Origin: Gemmataceae bacterium
GTDB lineage: Bacteria; Planctomycetota; Planctomycetia; Gemmatales; Gemmataceae
Assembly (NCBI GenBank): GCA_022842245.1
Contig: JALHPZ010000006.1
Coordinates: 1-64,000 of the forward strand
DNA length: 64,000 nucleotides
Direction: 5' to 3'
Below are positions 17,661 through 26,378 of the stretch, one piece after another. Under the pieces are notes generated by a model. It had not been told where the DNA came from and made no database searches. It saw only the letters and a program-made list of their open reading frames with translations. Position numbers and translations under genes: made by a program. Positions within the stretch are counted from its first letter, which is position 1. Every line of letters starts with the position of its first letter.

Positions 17661-19409
17661 TCATTCCCTCTTCCAAATATCCCGACGCGGCGGATCGTAT
17701 TCGACGCGCTCGATCGGATGCGTCAGCTCGTGGACGACATAACGGCCCCGGCCGCCATCGGAACGGAATACGACCGGTTGATCGTAGGGAAACACGTCCC
17801 TCGCGCCCGGCGGCAGTTCGATCGACCGCGAATGCCAATCGTCCTTGCGCTCCGGCGGGGCGGAGACGAACGTCCGGCACAGGTCGCTGACGACATACCG
17901 TGCGCGGGGTGCCGCCGCGAGCAGCTCCGCCCGCATGTATTGGTAGGTGGCGTCGCGGATCAATGGCGTGTCGGCGTGCAGGAAGCGGAACGCCGGCGTG
18001 CCGGGCAGGTCGAGGTAGACCGCGTGCGGCGAGGAGTGCCAGCAGATCACGTCCGCGGCGGTCGCGCCACGGCTGCGTAACCAGACGGCCACCTCGTGGG
18101 CTTCCTCCACGGCGATGGCCGAAAAGTAGTCGGGATAGTTCCCCAACTGGTCCTGCCGGCGGCGCGCGGCGTCGGGGTCGAGCGCGTGCCAGCACTCCGG
18201 CCAGAGCGCCAGACGTTCCGGCACGGTGAGCGCGTGCCGCGGCACCGCCAGCCGAACCCACGGGAACACACGCTCCACGCGGTCGATGCGGTCTTGCCAG
18301 ACGGTGTTTCGTTCGAACGCCCACGCCAGCGTGGAGGAACACGCGAGAAAGACGAGGCCGGCCGGCACGACGGCCCACCGGTGCGCCGCGAAGAGCGCGA
18401 ACGCGATCAACGTGCCGGGCACATGGACGTACGGGAACTGCCGCTGGAGCAGGAACGATTGCAGCAACCAGCCGAGGTAGAACGCGCCGAGGACGCGGCG
18501 GATGCGCGCTTCCGATTCCGTCGCGGCGGGTACGTACCATCGAGGCGACAGCTTCGCCACCCAGCGCCGGTGCCGGCCCAGGTCGGCGAGCGCGAGGACG
18601 ATGGCGAACGGCTGCAGGTACGTCCACGGGGCGAAGTGGAACCAGTGGCTGCCGGCGCGCCAGCCGATTTCGGAGAAGAGATATTCGGTGTAGTGCGGGT
18701 TCCACTTCGTAAAGACGTCGACGAAGTGCGGCCAGGTGCCGGTGCGGACGAGCCACGCGACGCCGAGTGCGCCGACGAGGCTGCCGCCGAGGAGGTTCGG
18801 CAACGTGTCGCGCCGGCCGGTGGCGAGCCAGACGCCCACAATGGGGAAGAGGACGTGCGGTTTGAACCAGACGGCCATGCCCCAGAGCAGCCCTTCGAGC
18901 ACGCCGAGCGCGAACCGGCGACGAGGCGACTCCCGCAGGCGAAGCGTCAGTGCCGCGAGTGCCGGCAGCAGCATCCAGACATCCCGCTGCGCATGGCAGA
19001 ACTCCGTCGTGAACGGGTAGAACGCCGCCGCACCGACCGCGAACCACGCGATCGCGGGCCGGTCCGCCCCCGCGCGCCGCGCCAGCCGCGCGAGCAGCGC
19101 GCAGCAAGCGAACACGATCGCGAGGTCCACGATCCGCACGGCCTCGACGCTCGGCCCGAACGCCCGCCGCACCAGCACCAGCGACCAGACGAAGCCCGGC
19201 AGGTTCGTGTCGAATACGTCGCGATAGTGCACGCCGCCGGTCATCATCGTCCGCGCCGCCAGCTCGTAGAGCGTCAGGTCGCACCACGGCGGCATGCGAA
19301 TGAAGATCGGCAGCCCGACGGCGAGCAGGACCGCCGCAAGCAGCCAGCCCGGCCACGCGCGCCGCCAGGGCCGCCATCCCGTCGACGGCGGTTCGTCGTT
19401 CGATGTCAT
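17661..19409 (-). CDS. GT-C-like polytopic membrane glycosyltransferase (family 39-like)
   Basis: 582 residues. About ten hydrophobic segments occupy the N-terminal 430 residues. The first extracytoplasmic loop carries Asp44 (PPWCDLTLYE) and the acidic YRDVFDTNLPG (about 62-72), the layout of the catalytic loop in ArnT/PMT-like GT-C enzymes. The C-terminal 150 residues form a soluble domain (VICWHSSPHAVYLDL, RYVVSDLCRTF). Such enzymes use polyprenyl-phosphate sugars to glycosylate lipids or proteins at the outer face of the membrane. The acceptor is unknown. It is monocistronic as far as the flanks show. Confidence 0.75.
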   Translation of the reverse strand: MTSNDEPPSTGWRPWRRAWPGWLLAAVLLAVGLPIFIRMPPWCDLTLYELAARTMMTGGVHYRDVFDTNLPGFVWSLVLVRRAFGPSVEAVRIVDLAIVFACCALLARLARRAGADRPAIAWFAVGAAAFYPFTTEFCHAQRDVWMLLPALAALTLRLRESPRRRFALGVLEGLLWGMAVWFKPHVLFPIVGVWLATGRRDTLPNLLGGSLVGALGVAWLVRTGTWPHFVDVFTKWNPHYTEYLFSEIGWRAGSHWFHFAPWTYLQPFAIVLALADLGRHRRWVAKLSPRWYVPAATESEARIRRVLGAFYLGWLLQSFLLQRQFPYVHVPGTLIAFALFAAHRWAVVPAGLVFLACSSTLAWAFERNTVWQDRIDRVERVFPWVRLAVPRHALTVPERLALWPECWHALDPDAARRRQDQLGNYPDYFSAIAVEEAHEVAVWLRSRGATAADVICWHSSPHAVYLDLPGTPAFRFLHADTPLIRDATYQYMRAELLAAAPRARYVVSDLCRTFVSAPPERKDDWHSRSIELPPGARDVFPYDQPVVFRSDGGRGRYVVHELTHPIERVEYDPPRRDIWKRE

Positions 19410-19467
19410 CCTCCCAGCATATCCCCGACAACGGCTAGCGCGTGCTCCTCCATGGCAACAACGCCGG

Positions 19468-19746
19468 TCACCGCGCGATCTTCTCCGTCATCGGTCCGCC
19501 GAGCGGTTTCAACGCGGCGACACGATCGATGTTCAATTGGATGTAATGTCGCCAGCGCTCGGGTACGGACTGATCACTGTGGATCGCCTCCACCGGGCAC
19601 TCCGGCACGCAGGCCTCGCAGTCGATGCAATGCTCCGCGTCGATGTAAAGCTGCGTATCGTCGCCGTAGAAGCAATCGCACGGGCAGACGACGACGCAAT
19701 CGGTGTACTTGCAGCCGGCGCACGGTTCGGTCACGACGAAAGCCAT
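19468..19746 (-). CDS. fdxA: Seven-iron ferredoxin (FdxA type)
   Basis: 92 residues from the ATG at 19746. The cysteine spacing matches the [3Fe-4S][4Fe-4S] ferredoxins: Cys9, Cys17 and Cys50 for the 3Fe cluster, and Cys21, Cys40, Cys43 and Cys46 for the 4Fe cluster, with CPCDCFYGDD between them. Cys12, Cys23 and Cys25 are extra. The C-terminal 35 residues (WRHYIQLNIDR) are the usual tail. It carries electrons at low potential in the cytoplasm; its partner is not identified by the neighbours, a sigma-54 activator and an alcohol dehydrogenase. Confidence 0.92.
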   Translation of the reverse strand: MAFVVTEPCAGCKYTDCVVVCPCDCFYGDDTQLYIDAEHCIDCEACVPECPVEAIHSDQSVPERWRHYIQLNIDRVAALKPLGGPMTEKIAR

Positions 19747-19869
19747 TCGACACCTCGTGTTGAGAGACTGCGATACGCATTGCACGAGGCGTGCCAAACG
19801 GAAATGCCTGGATTTCCCGCGGAACATCGTTCTGAATGCGACGGGATTTGGACGGACGACGGCAGGCGG

Positions 19870-20802
<933 letters not shown>

Positions 20803-20808
20803 ACCCGC

Positions 20809-21816
20809 TCAGTTCGCCAACACCACCCGATAGCGCGCCTTGCCGGCGCGGAGATGGGCGATCGCGTCGTTCGCCTTCGCCATCGGGAACTGCTCCGTCA
20901 CCGGGGCGATGCCGTGGCGGGCGCAGAACTCGAGCATCGTCGCCGTCGTGGCGGGGCTGCCCAGCGGCGATCCAGAGAGCGACTTTTGACCCATGATCAT
21001 CGGCATCGCCGCGACCGGGATCGGCTCCAGCACCGCGCCGACGAAATGAAAGCGACCCTTCGGCGCGAGCGCGGCGATGTACGCGGGCCAGTTCAACGGC
21101 ACGTTCACCGTCACGAGGATGAAATCGAAGCGGCCCGCGAGCTTCGCCATCGCCGCGTCGTCCCGGCTGTTCACCACCTGGTGCGCGCCGAGTTTCTTCG
21201 CTTCCGCCTCCTTGCCGGGCGAGGACGAGAAGGCCGTCACTTCGCAGCCCCACTTGTTGAGGAACTGCAACGCGAGGTGCCCCAGGCCGCCGATGCCCAC
21301 GACCCCGACGCGATGTGTCGGGCGGACGTCGAACTGCACGAGCGGGTTGAAGACCGTGATGCCGCCGCAGAACAGCGGCCCGGCCGCGGCCGGATCCAGG
21401 TTCTCGGGCAGCGGAATGGCCCATTCCACCTTGCAGCGGACCCGATCGGCGAAGCCGCCGTGCCGGCTCCAGATCGTCTGCTCCGCCGTGCCGCACAGGT
21501 TGTGGTCGCCGTTTAGGCATTGCCGGCAGTGCATGCAGCTGCCCGCGAACCAGCCGAGTCCGACGCGCTCGCCAACCGTCCGCGTCGTCACGTTCGATCC
21601 GACGGCGGCGACGGTGCCCACGACTTCGTGCCCGGGCACGAGCGGATACTGCGTCGGCCCCCATTCGCTATCGAGCATCGACAGGTCCGAATGGCAGATG
21701 CCGCAGTGCGAGACGGCGATCTCGACGTCGTCGGGGCGCAGCGGACCGGGATCGTATTCAAACGGAGCGAGTTGGCCCCGGGGCTGGGTGGCGGCATAGG
21801 CTCGAATCGCAGACAT
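20809..21816 (-). CDS. Zinc-dependent alcohol dehydrogenase (cinnamyl-alcohol dehydrogenase-like)
   Basis: 335 residues from the ATG at 21816 ([14 protein letters not shown]). Catalytic zinc ligands are Cys38 (HCGICHSD), His63-Glu64 (PGHEVVG) and a later Cys (LFCGGIT). Structural zinc cysteines are Cys94, Cys97, Cys100 and Cys108. The nucleotide-binding glycines are [11 protein letters not shown]. The [14 protein letters not shown] start and length match the CAD/YahK group, which reduces aldehydes with NADPH. It is followed closely by the sigma-54 activator and is divergent from the EthD gene. Confidence 0.9.
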   Translation of the reverse strand: MSAIRAYAATQPRGQLAPFEYDPGPLRPDDVEIAVSHCGICHSDLSMLDSEWGPTQYPLVPGHEVVGTVAAVGSNVTTRTVGERVGLGWFAGSCMHCRQCLNGDHNLCGTAEQTIWSRHGGFADRVRCKVEWAIPLPENLDPAAAGPLFCGGITVFNPLVQFDVRPTHRVGVVGIGGLGHLALQFLNKWGCEVTAFSSSPGKEAEAKKLGAHQVVNSRDDAAMAKLAGRFDFILVTVNVPLNWPAYIAALAPKGRFHFVGAVLEPIPVAAMPMIMGQKSLSGSPLGSPATTATMLEFCARHGIAPVTEQFPMAKANDAIAHLRAGKARYRVVLAN

Positions 21817-21935
21817 GAACCGTCCTCGATGAACAATCGCGGGTGATGAGGACGATTCTATGCGGACCGGCTCCCGATTGTCGTTGATCGCTCGCCGGGC
21901 CGCGGTCAGAATGGGAGACACCGAAAGGAGCCGGC

Positions 21936-22265
21936 ATGTATCGCCTCACCGTTTTGTACGGGCATCCCGCGAACCCGGCGGAATTCGATCGCTACTATCA
22001 CGAGGTCCACATTCCGATCGCGCGGCGCATGCGGGGATTGAAAGGCTGGACGATCGGGCGGTGCGAATCGGCCACGCCCGGCGACGTGCCGCCGTACTAC
22101 ATGATCGTGGGGTTGTACGCCGAAACGCGGGCCGATCTGGAGGCGATCCTGGCGTCGCCGGAGGGACAGGCCACGATCGCGGACGTGTCCAACTTCGCGT
22201 CGGGCGGTTACACGTTCATGTTCGACGACGAGGTGGCGCTGGTGCCGTTCGCACTGGGCGGCTGA
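21936..22265 (+). CDS. EthD family protein
   Basis: 109 residues with the EthD pattern: VLYGHPANPAEFDRYYHEVH at the start, the conserved central YYMIVGLYAETRADLEAILAS, and SPEGQATIADVSNFASGG at the end. EthD-like ferredoxin-fold proteins are small cytosolic dimers associated with ring cleavage or ether degradation; biochemical roles are rarely known. AAGGAG lies six bases before the ATG. A plausible promoter with TTGATC at 21884-21889 and CAGAAT at 21907-21912 (17-base spacer) lies just upstream. Confidence 0.85.
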   Translation: MYRLTVLYGHPANPAEFDRYYHEVHIPIARRMRGLKGWTIGRCESATPGDVPPYYMIVGLYAETRADLEAILASPEGQATIADVSNFASGGYTFMFDDEVALVPFALGG

Positions 22266-22268
22266 CGC

Positions 22269-22344
22269 CTAACCGGCATTTTCCCGGAAGCGGTAGCCGA
22301 CACCGCGGACGGTCTCGATGAGGTCGAGCGTCGCGCCGGCGTCC
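22269..22344 (-). pseudogene. Displaced 3' end of the response regulator gene
   Basis: The minus strand encodes DAGATLDLIETVRGVGYRFRENAG and a stop, duplicating the last residues of the response regulator at 23151-23852. Bases 22285-22344 match 23167-23226 with one difference in 60. The rest of the gene is absent here. The two copies bracket the two-gene HNH cassette, so this is a boundary repeat of the insertion. Confidence 0.85.
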
Positions 22345-22470
22345 GAACTCGGACCGACGCTGATCACAGAGGTATCCAAGAATTGTGTGAACGTCGTCCG
22401 GCTCGAACGCAAAATGTAATTGGTTCCCTCCGTTTCGACCGGGTAACATGGAGGGAAACCAGGTGACGCG

Positions 22471-22719
22471 ATGAGTTCCACGCTACGGTTCGATATTGAA
22501 TTGCCGGACGACCTCGACCGGTTCAAGTTGCAGTCGGCGGTCGATCAACGGCTGCAGGGCCTCCTGGACCGGCAGGATTCGGGTGCGACCCTGACCGACG
22601 AGGAACGCCGCGAAGCCGAAGGACTGGTCCACCTCGCCGAATTGCTCACGTTGCTGCGCCTGCGCGCCGAGCGGGCCGCGTCGCGAGCGCCGTTCCCGAT
22701 TCGCTTCGTTCAGCCGTGA
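22471..22719 (+). CDS. Small helical protein paired with an HNH nuclease
   Basis: 82 residues, cytosolic, mostly helical: a short beta start (TLRFDIELPDDL), then LQSAVDQRLQGLLDRQDSG, the charged LTDEERREAEGLVHLAELLTLLRLRAERA and a short tail. I have seen this two-gene arrangement (small protein then HNH) in planctomycete and cyanobacterial genomes, but its function is unknown; an antitoxin-like or DNA-targeting helper role is speculative. Its TGA overlaps the GTG of the HNH gene. Both genes lie between the 60-bp direct repeats. Confidence 0.7.
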   Translation: MSSTLRFDIELPDDLDRFKLQSAVDQRLQGLLDRQDSGATLTDEERREAEGLVHLAELLTLLRLRAERAASRAPFPIRFVQP

Positions 22720-23102
22720 TCCAACGCGCCGGCGGACGGTGCGAATATTGCCTTTTGTCGCAGACTGGTCAGGAAGCCACGTTTCACGTCGACCATATCG
22801 ATCCGATTTCCGCAGGTGGCGCGAGCGAGTCGTCGAATCTGGCTTTGGCTTGCGTTTCATGTTCCCTGCGGAAAGGGGCCCGTCGAACTGCCGTGGACCC
22901 TATTTCGGGCGAATCGGTTCCGATATTTCATCCGCGAAGTGATGATTGGCGCGAACACTTCTCATGGGATGCGGAACGAATCGTCGGTCGAACGGCCAAG
23001 GGTCGGGCAACCGTCGAATCCCTTGCAATGAATCGCCCCATCATTCTGGCCATACGGTGCGAAGAAACGCTGCTCGGCCGTCATCCGCCATCGACGGCGT
23101 GA
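22716..23102 (+). CDS. HNH endonuclease
   Basis: 128 residues. Zinc cysteines CEYC (9-12) and CVSC (46-49) frame the HNH core HVDHIDPIS (24-32) with Asn41 (SSNLALAC), the standard metal-dependent DNA nicking/cutting fold. The only start available is the GTG at 22716, overlapping the previous stop. Family-like sequence (PDSLRSA) continues in frame upstream of it without a start codon, so the N-terminus may be shortened. GC content is slightly below that of its neighbours. Its position between a duplicated gene end suggests a role in mobility, as for free-standing homing nucleases, but this is inference. Confidence 0.88.
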   Translation: MIQRAGGRCEYCLLSQTGQEATFHVDHIDPISAGGASESSNLALACVSCSLRKGARRTAVDPISGESVPIFHPRSDDWREHFSWDAERIVGRTAKGRATVESLAMNRPIILAIRCEETLLGRHPPSTA

Positions 23103-23150
23103 TTACACCCTTCGAACAGCCATCCGGGCCGGTCGCGCCGATGGACACCG

Positions 23151-23852
23151 TCACGCCCCGTCCTCGCGGAAGCGGTAGCCGACGCCGCGGACGGTCTCGA
23201 TGAGGTCGAGCGTCGCGCCGGCGTCCAGCAGTTTCTTCCGCAGCGTCTTCACGTGCACGTCGATGGTGCGCTCCAGCACGATCGACCCCTCGCCGATGGC
23301 GGCGTCCATGAGCTGATGGCGCGTGAACGCCCGGCCGGGCTGGCGCACGAGGCACTCGAGCAGGCGGAACTCCGTCGGCGTCAGTTCCAGCTCCGCGCCG
23401 TCGTAGGTGATGCGGTGGCGGACACGGTCCACCTTCACGCCGAGGTGTTCGGCCACGTCGCCGGCGTCCGGCGGCGTGCCGGCGCGCCGCAACTGCACCT
23501 TCACCTTCTCCAGCAGGATCTTGTTGCTGAACGGCTTGGTGACGTAGTCGTCGGCGCCCATCGAGTAGCCGACGAGCTGGTCGGTCTCCTCGGATTTGGC
23601 GGTGAGCATGATGACGGGAATCGACCGCGTGCGCTCGCCGGCGCGGAGTTCGCGGCAGACGGTGAGACCGTCGACGCCCGGCAGGTTGATGTCCAGGAGC
23701 ACGAGGTCGGGCAGCAGCGTCTGCGCCTTGCGCAGCCCCTCGACGCCGTCGTGCGAGACGGTCGTCTCGTAGCCTTCGCGGCCGAAGTACCAGGCGAGCG
23801 ACTGGGTCAACCCGCGTTCGTCCTCGACGATCAGAATGCGCGGCTGCGCCAC
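23151..23852 (-). CDS. PhoB/OmpR-type response regulator
   Basis: 233 residues starting at a GTG (23852) with GGAGG five bases upstream; a longer frame adds only palindrome-encoded sequence. The receiver domain (1-120) has acidic pocket Glu10-Asp11, phospho-acceptor Asp54 (LLDINLPGVDG), Thr84 (MLTAKSEE) and Lys106 (TKPFS). The winged-helix domain (about 135-230) includes LTPTEFRLLECLVRQPGRAFTR and VRGVGYRFRE. Placed directly downstream of pstB, it is probably the PhoB-like phosphate regulator, but no kinase gene is adjacent. Its 3' end is duplicated 880 bases away. Confidence 0.9.
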   Translation of the reverse strand: MAQPRILIVEDERGLTQSLAWYFGREGYETTVSHDGVEGLRKAQTLLPDLVLLDINLPGVDGLTVCRELRAGERTRSIPVIMLTAKSEETDQLVGYSMGADDYVTKPFSNKILLEKVKVQLRRAGTPPDAGDVAEHLGVKVDRVRHRITYDGAELELTPTEFRLLECLVRQPGRAFTRHQLMDAAIGEGSIVLERTIDVHVKTLRKKLLDAGATLDLIETVRGVGYRFREDGA

Positions 23853-23862
23853 AGAAACCTCC

Positions 23863-23955
23863 AATGCGGAATTCGGATTGCGGAATGCGGAATGAAACCC
23901 AAAGTCGGAAACACCGTGTCTTTCATTCCGCATTCCGAATTCCGCATTCCGAATT
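23863..23955. repeat. Inverted repeat between pstB and the response regulator
   Basis: Two 35-base arms (23863-23897 and 23921-23955) match as an inverted repeat with four mismatches. Each arm is built from the short unit gcggaatgcggaat. It fills the pstB-regulator gap, overlaps the pstB stop and would form a long hairpin in the minus-strand transcript. Confidence 0.8.
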
Positions 23956-24808
23956 AACCAAAACGTCCGGTGATGTAATCTTCCGTCTGCTTCTTGGCGG
24001 GCTTGGTGAAGACCTGGCGCGTCGGTCCGGCCTCGACGAGGACGCCCTCGAAGAAGAACGCGGTGATATCCGAGACCCGAGCGGCTTGTTGCATGTTGTG
24101 CGTGACGATGACGATCGTGTAGTTCGACTTCAGATCGTCGATCAGGTCTTCGATCTTGGCGGTGCTCTTGGGGTCGAGGGCGGAGGCCGGCTCGTCCATG
24201 AGGAGGACCTGCGGATCGGTGGCGAGGGCGCGGGCGATGCAGAGCCGTTGCTGCTGCCCGCCGGAAAGCGAGAGCGCCGATTCGTTCAGGCGATCCTTCA
24301 CTTCGTCCCAGAGCGCCGCCTGCTTGAGGCTGCGCTCGACGAGGTCGCCGAGGACGCGGCGGTCGTTCTGTCCCGCCATGCGCGGGCCGAACGCGACGTT
24401 CTCGTAGATCGATTTCGGAAACGGATTCGACTTCTGGAAGACCATGCCGACGCGGCGGCGCAGGTCGACGAGGTTCTCGGCGCGGTCGTGGATCGACTGG
24501 CCGTCGAGCTTGATGGTGCCGGTGTGGCGCGTGCCGTCGATCAGGTCGTTCATGCGGTTCATCATGCGCAGCAGCGTGGACTTGCCGCAGCCGCTGGGGC
24601 CGATGAACGCGACGACCGAACGATCGGGAATCACGAGAGAGATATCGAAGAGCGCCTGCTTGCCGGGGTACCAGAAATTGACGGAATCGAGCGTGAATTT
24701 CGGTTTGGCGAGCGCGATGTTGAGCGACGATTTGCCCGTGGCCTCCCGCGCGGTCACGATGTCGGTGAACATCCGGGTCATGGGCGGGCTTCCGATCATG
24801 GAGGACAT
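23954..24808 (-). CDS. pstB: Phosphate ABC transporter ATP-binding protein
   Basis: 284 residues. Walker [10 protein letters not shown] (70-78), Q-loop [13 protein letters not shown], signature LSGGQQQR (about 178-185), Walker [13 protein letters not shown] and H-loop VTHNMQQA are all intact. The Q-loop NPFP and [10 protein letters not shown] are diagnostic of PstB, the ATPase driving high-affinity phosphate uptake through PstCA. A 30-residue N-terminal extension precedes the usual start; an internal Met at residue 10 or 13 could be the true start. It is followed by the response regulator. pstS, pstC, pstA, phoU and a histidine kinase are not in the window. Confidence 0.93.
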   Translation of the reverse strand: MSSMIGSPPMTRMFTDIVTAREATGKSSLNIALAKPKFTLDSVNFWYPGKQALFDISLVIPDRSVVAFIGPSGCGKSTLLRMMNRMNDLIDGTRHTGTIKLDGQSIHDRAENLVDLRRRVGMVFQKSNPFPKSIYENVAFGPRMAGQNDRRVLGDLVERSLKQAALWDEVKDRLNESALSLSGGQQQRLCIARALATDPQVLLMDEPASALDPKSTAKIEDLIDDLKSNYTIVIVTHNMQQAARVSDITAFFFEGVLVEAGPTRQVFTKPAKKQTEDYITGRFG

Positions 24809-24900
24809 TATGGGATTGTTGTAGGTGCGGTTTGTGAAGGGGGCGCGAAGGAACCGTGAAGCTGGAGACGGGGATTCCTCGACGCGGTCGAACCAACGGA

Positions 24901-24928
24901 AGCGGGCGGACCGATTGGTCCGCCCGCT
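24901..24928 (-). terminator. Hairpin downstream of the DUF1501 gene
   Basis: A perfect 12-bp stem (24901-24912 with 24917-24928, loop gatt) lies 34 bases past the DUF1501 stop on the minus strand. It is GC-rich without a strong T-run, so termination efficiency is uncertain. Confidence 0.6.
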
Positions 24929-24961
24929 TCGTGTTCGACGCCATTGCAGTGGAATCGGCGC

Positions 24962-26314
24962 TTACGCGATGAGTTTCTCGACGACGCGGCCTTCGCGGAA
25001 GAGCTGGATCGGCCGGCCGGTCGGCGTTTGCAGCTCGGTCTGCGGATTGACGCCGAGCTGGTGGAAGATCGTCGAGGCGACGTCGTCGGGCGTGACGGGG
25101 TCGGTGGCGGGGGCCATGCCGCTGGCGTCGGTAGCACCGTGGACGTAGCCGCGCTTCAGGCCGCCGCCGGCGAGGACGCACGCCATGGAGCGCGCCCAGT
25201 GGTCGCGGCCGCCGTTCTTGTTCACCTTCGGCGTGCGGCCGAACTCGCCGGCGCACATGACGATCGTGTCGTCGAGCATGCCGCGGTCGGCGAGGTCGGC
25301 AATCAGGGTCGAGAGGGCGCTGTCGAGGTTCGGCACGAGGCGCGTCTTGTGGGCGTCGAAGGTCTTCTGGTGGGTGTCCCACGAGCCGAAGCCGAGGGTG
25401 ACGAAGCGGACGCCCGCTTCGACGAGCCGGCGGGCGGCGAGGGCGGCGGGGCCGATGCCGGTGCCGTAGCTGTCGCGGAGCGACTGCTTCTCTTCGTTCA
25501 GGTTGAACGCGCGGCGGGTCTTCTCGGAGCGGAGGATTTCGAGCGCCTGCTTGTGGAAGGTGTCGAGGCCGTCGACGAGGTCGTTGTTCTGGTCGATGGC
25601 GCGGAAGCCGTCGTCGAAGGTGCGGAGGAGCTGGTCGCGCTTGTCGAGATCGGCGAGGGAGAAGCCGTTGGGCAGCGTGATGCCGCGGAGGCGGAAGGCG
25701 GCGCCCTTGTCGGCCTTGTCGCCCTTGTCGCGGCCGTTGGCGTTGCCTTCGACGGTGAAGGCGTTGTAGCCGGTGCCGAGGTAGCCCGCGCCGCCGGCGA
25801 GGCCGCCGCGGAGGTCGATGAACGAGACGTACGGCGGGATGCCGGTCTCGGTCTTGAGCATCTTCGCGGCAACGGAACCGAGGGCCGGGTATTGCAGCGC
25901 GGCGGTCGGCTTGTTGCCGGTGGTCATGAAGATCGTCGCGGGGGCGTGCGACGGGATGGTGTGGTACAGCGAGCGGACGACGCTGACCTTGTCGGCGACT
26001 TTCGCCATCTTCGGCAGCGTCTCGGCGAACTGGATGCCGGGGGCGCTGGTACTGATGGATTTGAATTCGCCGCGGATCCCTTCGGGGGCGTCGGGCTTGT
26101 TGTCCCACATGTCGATGGTGGCCGGGCCGCCGGCGAGCCAGACGAGGATGACGGACTTGGCCTTGGCCTTCGGGTTGTCGGTCCCCTTCTCCTTGGCGGA
26201 GGCCTGGGCGGCGAGGAAGCCGGGCAGGCTCAGACCCAGCAGGCCCGCGGAGCCGAGCTGGAGGAAGTTGCGGCGGTGGAAGCCTTCGCAGTCGGTGCGG
26301 CGGAGGGAGGACAT
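24962..26314 (-). CDS. DUF1501 family exported protein
   Basis: 450 residues with a Tat-type signal peptide: HRRNFLQLG at 13-21, hydrophobic core to about 33, then AQASA. DUF1501 proteins have an alkaline phosphatase/sulfatase-like fold; visible conserved blocks are VILVWLAGGPATIDMWD, PNGFSLADL, VTLGFGSWDTHQ and IVMCAGEFGRTPKVN. In planctomycetes they are almost always paired with DUF1549/DUF1553 proteins, as here, and are thought to act together in the periplasm, possibly on polysaccharides; the substrate is unknown. A 30-bp palindrome separates the two genes. Confidence 0.9.
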   Translation of the reverse strand: MSSLRRTDCEGFHRRNFLQLGSAGLLGLSLPGFLAAQASAKEKGTDNPKAKAKSVILVWLAGGPATIDMWDNKPDAPEGIRGEFKSISTSAPGIQFAETLPKMAKVADKVSVVRSLYHTIPSHAPATIFMTTGNKPTAALQYPALGSVAAKMLKTETGIPPYVSFIDLRGGLAGGAGYLGTGYNAFTVEGNANGRDKGDKADKGAAFRLRGITLPNGFSLADLDKRDQLLRTFDDGFRAIDQNNDLVDGLDTFHKQALEILRSEKTRRAFNLNEEKQSLRDSYGTGIGPAALAARRLVEAGVRFVTLGFGSWDTHQKTFDAHKTRLVPNLDSALSTLIADLADRGMLDDTIVMCAGEFGRTPKVNKNGGRDHWARSMACVLAGGGLKRGYVHGATDASGMAPATDPVTPDDVASTIFHQLGVNPQTELQTPTGRPIQLFREGRVVEKLIA

Positions 26315-26345
26315 GTTCGGAACTCCGGGTTGAGGGTGATTCGGA

Positions 26346-26375
26346 GAAGCCCCGGGACGATCGTCCCGGGGCTTC
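26346..26375 (-). promoter_or_regulatory. 30-bp perfect palindrome between DUF1549 and DUF1501 genes
   Basis: Bases 26346-26360 and 26361-26375 are exact complements (gaagccccgggacga and its mirror). It lies after the DUF1549 stop and 32 bases before the DUF1501 start on the minus strand. As RNA it would be a strong hairpin and may attenuate read-through or stabilise the upstream message. Confidence 0.6.
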
Positions 26376-26378
26376 CGG

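Noticed and set aside
22285..22344. A second short response-regulator gene
   Set aside because: Only the last 20 or so codons are present and nothing upstream resembles a receiver or DNA-binding domain.
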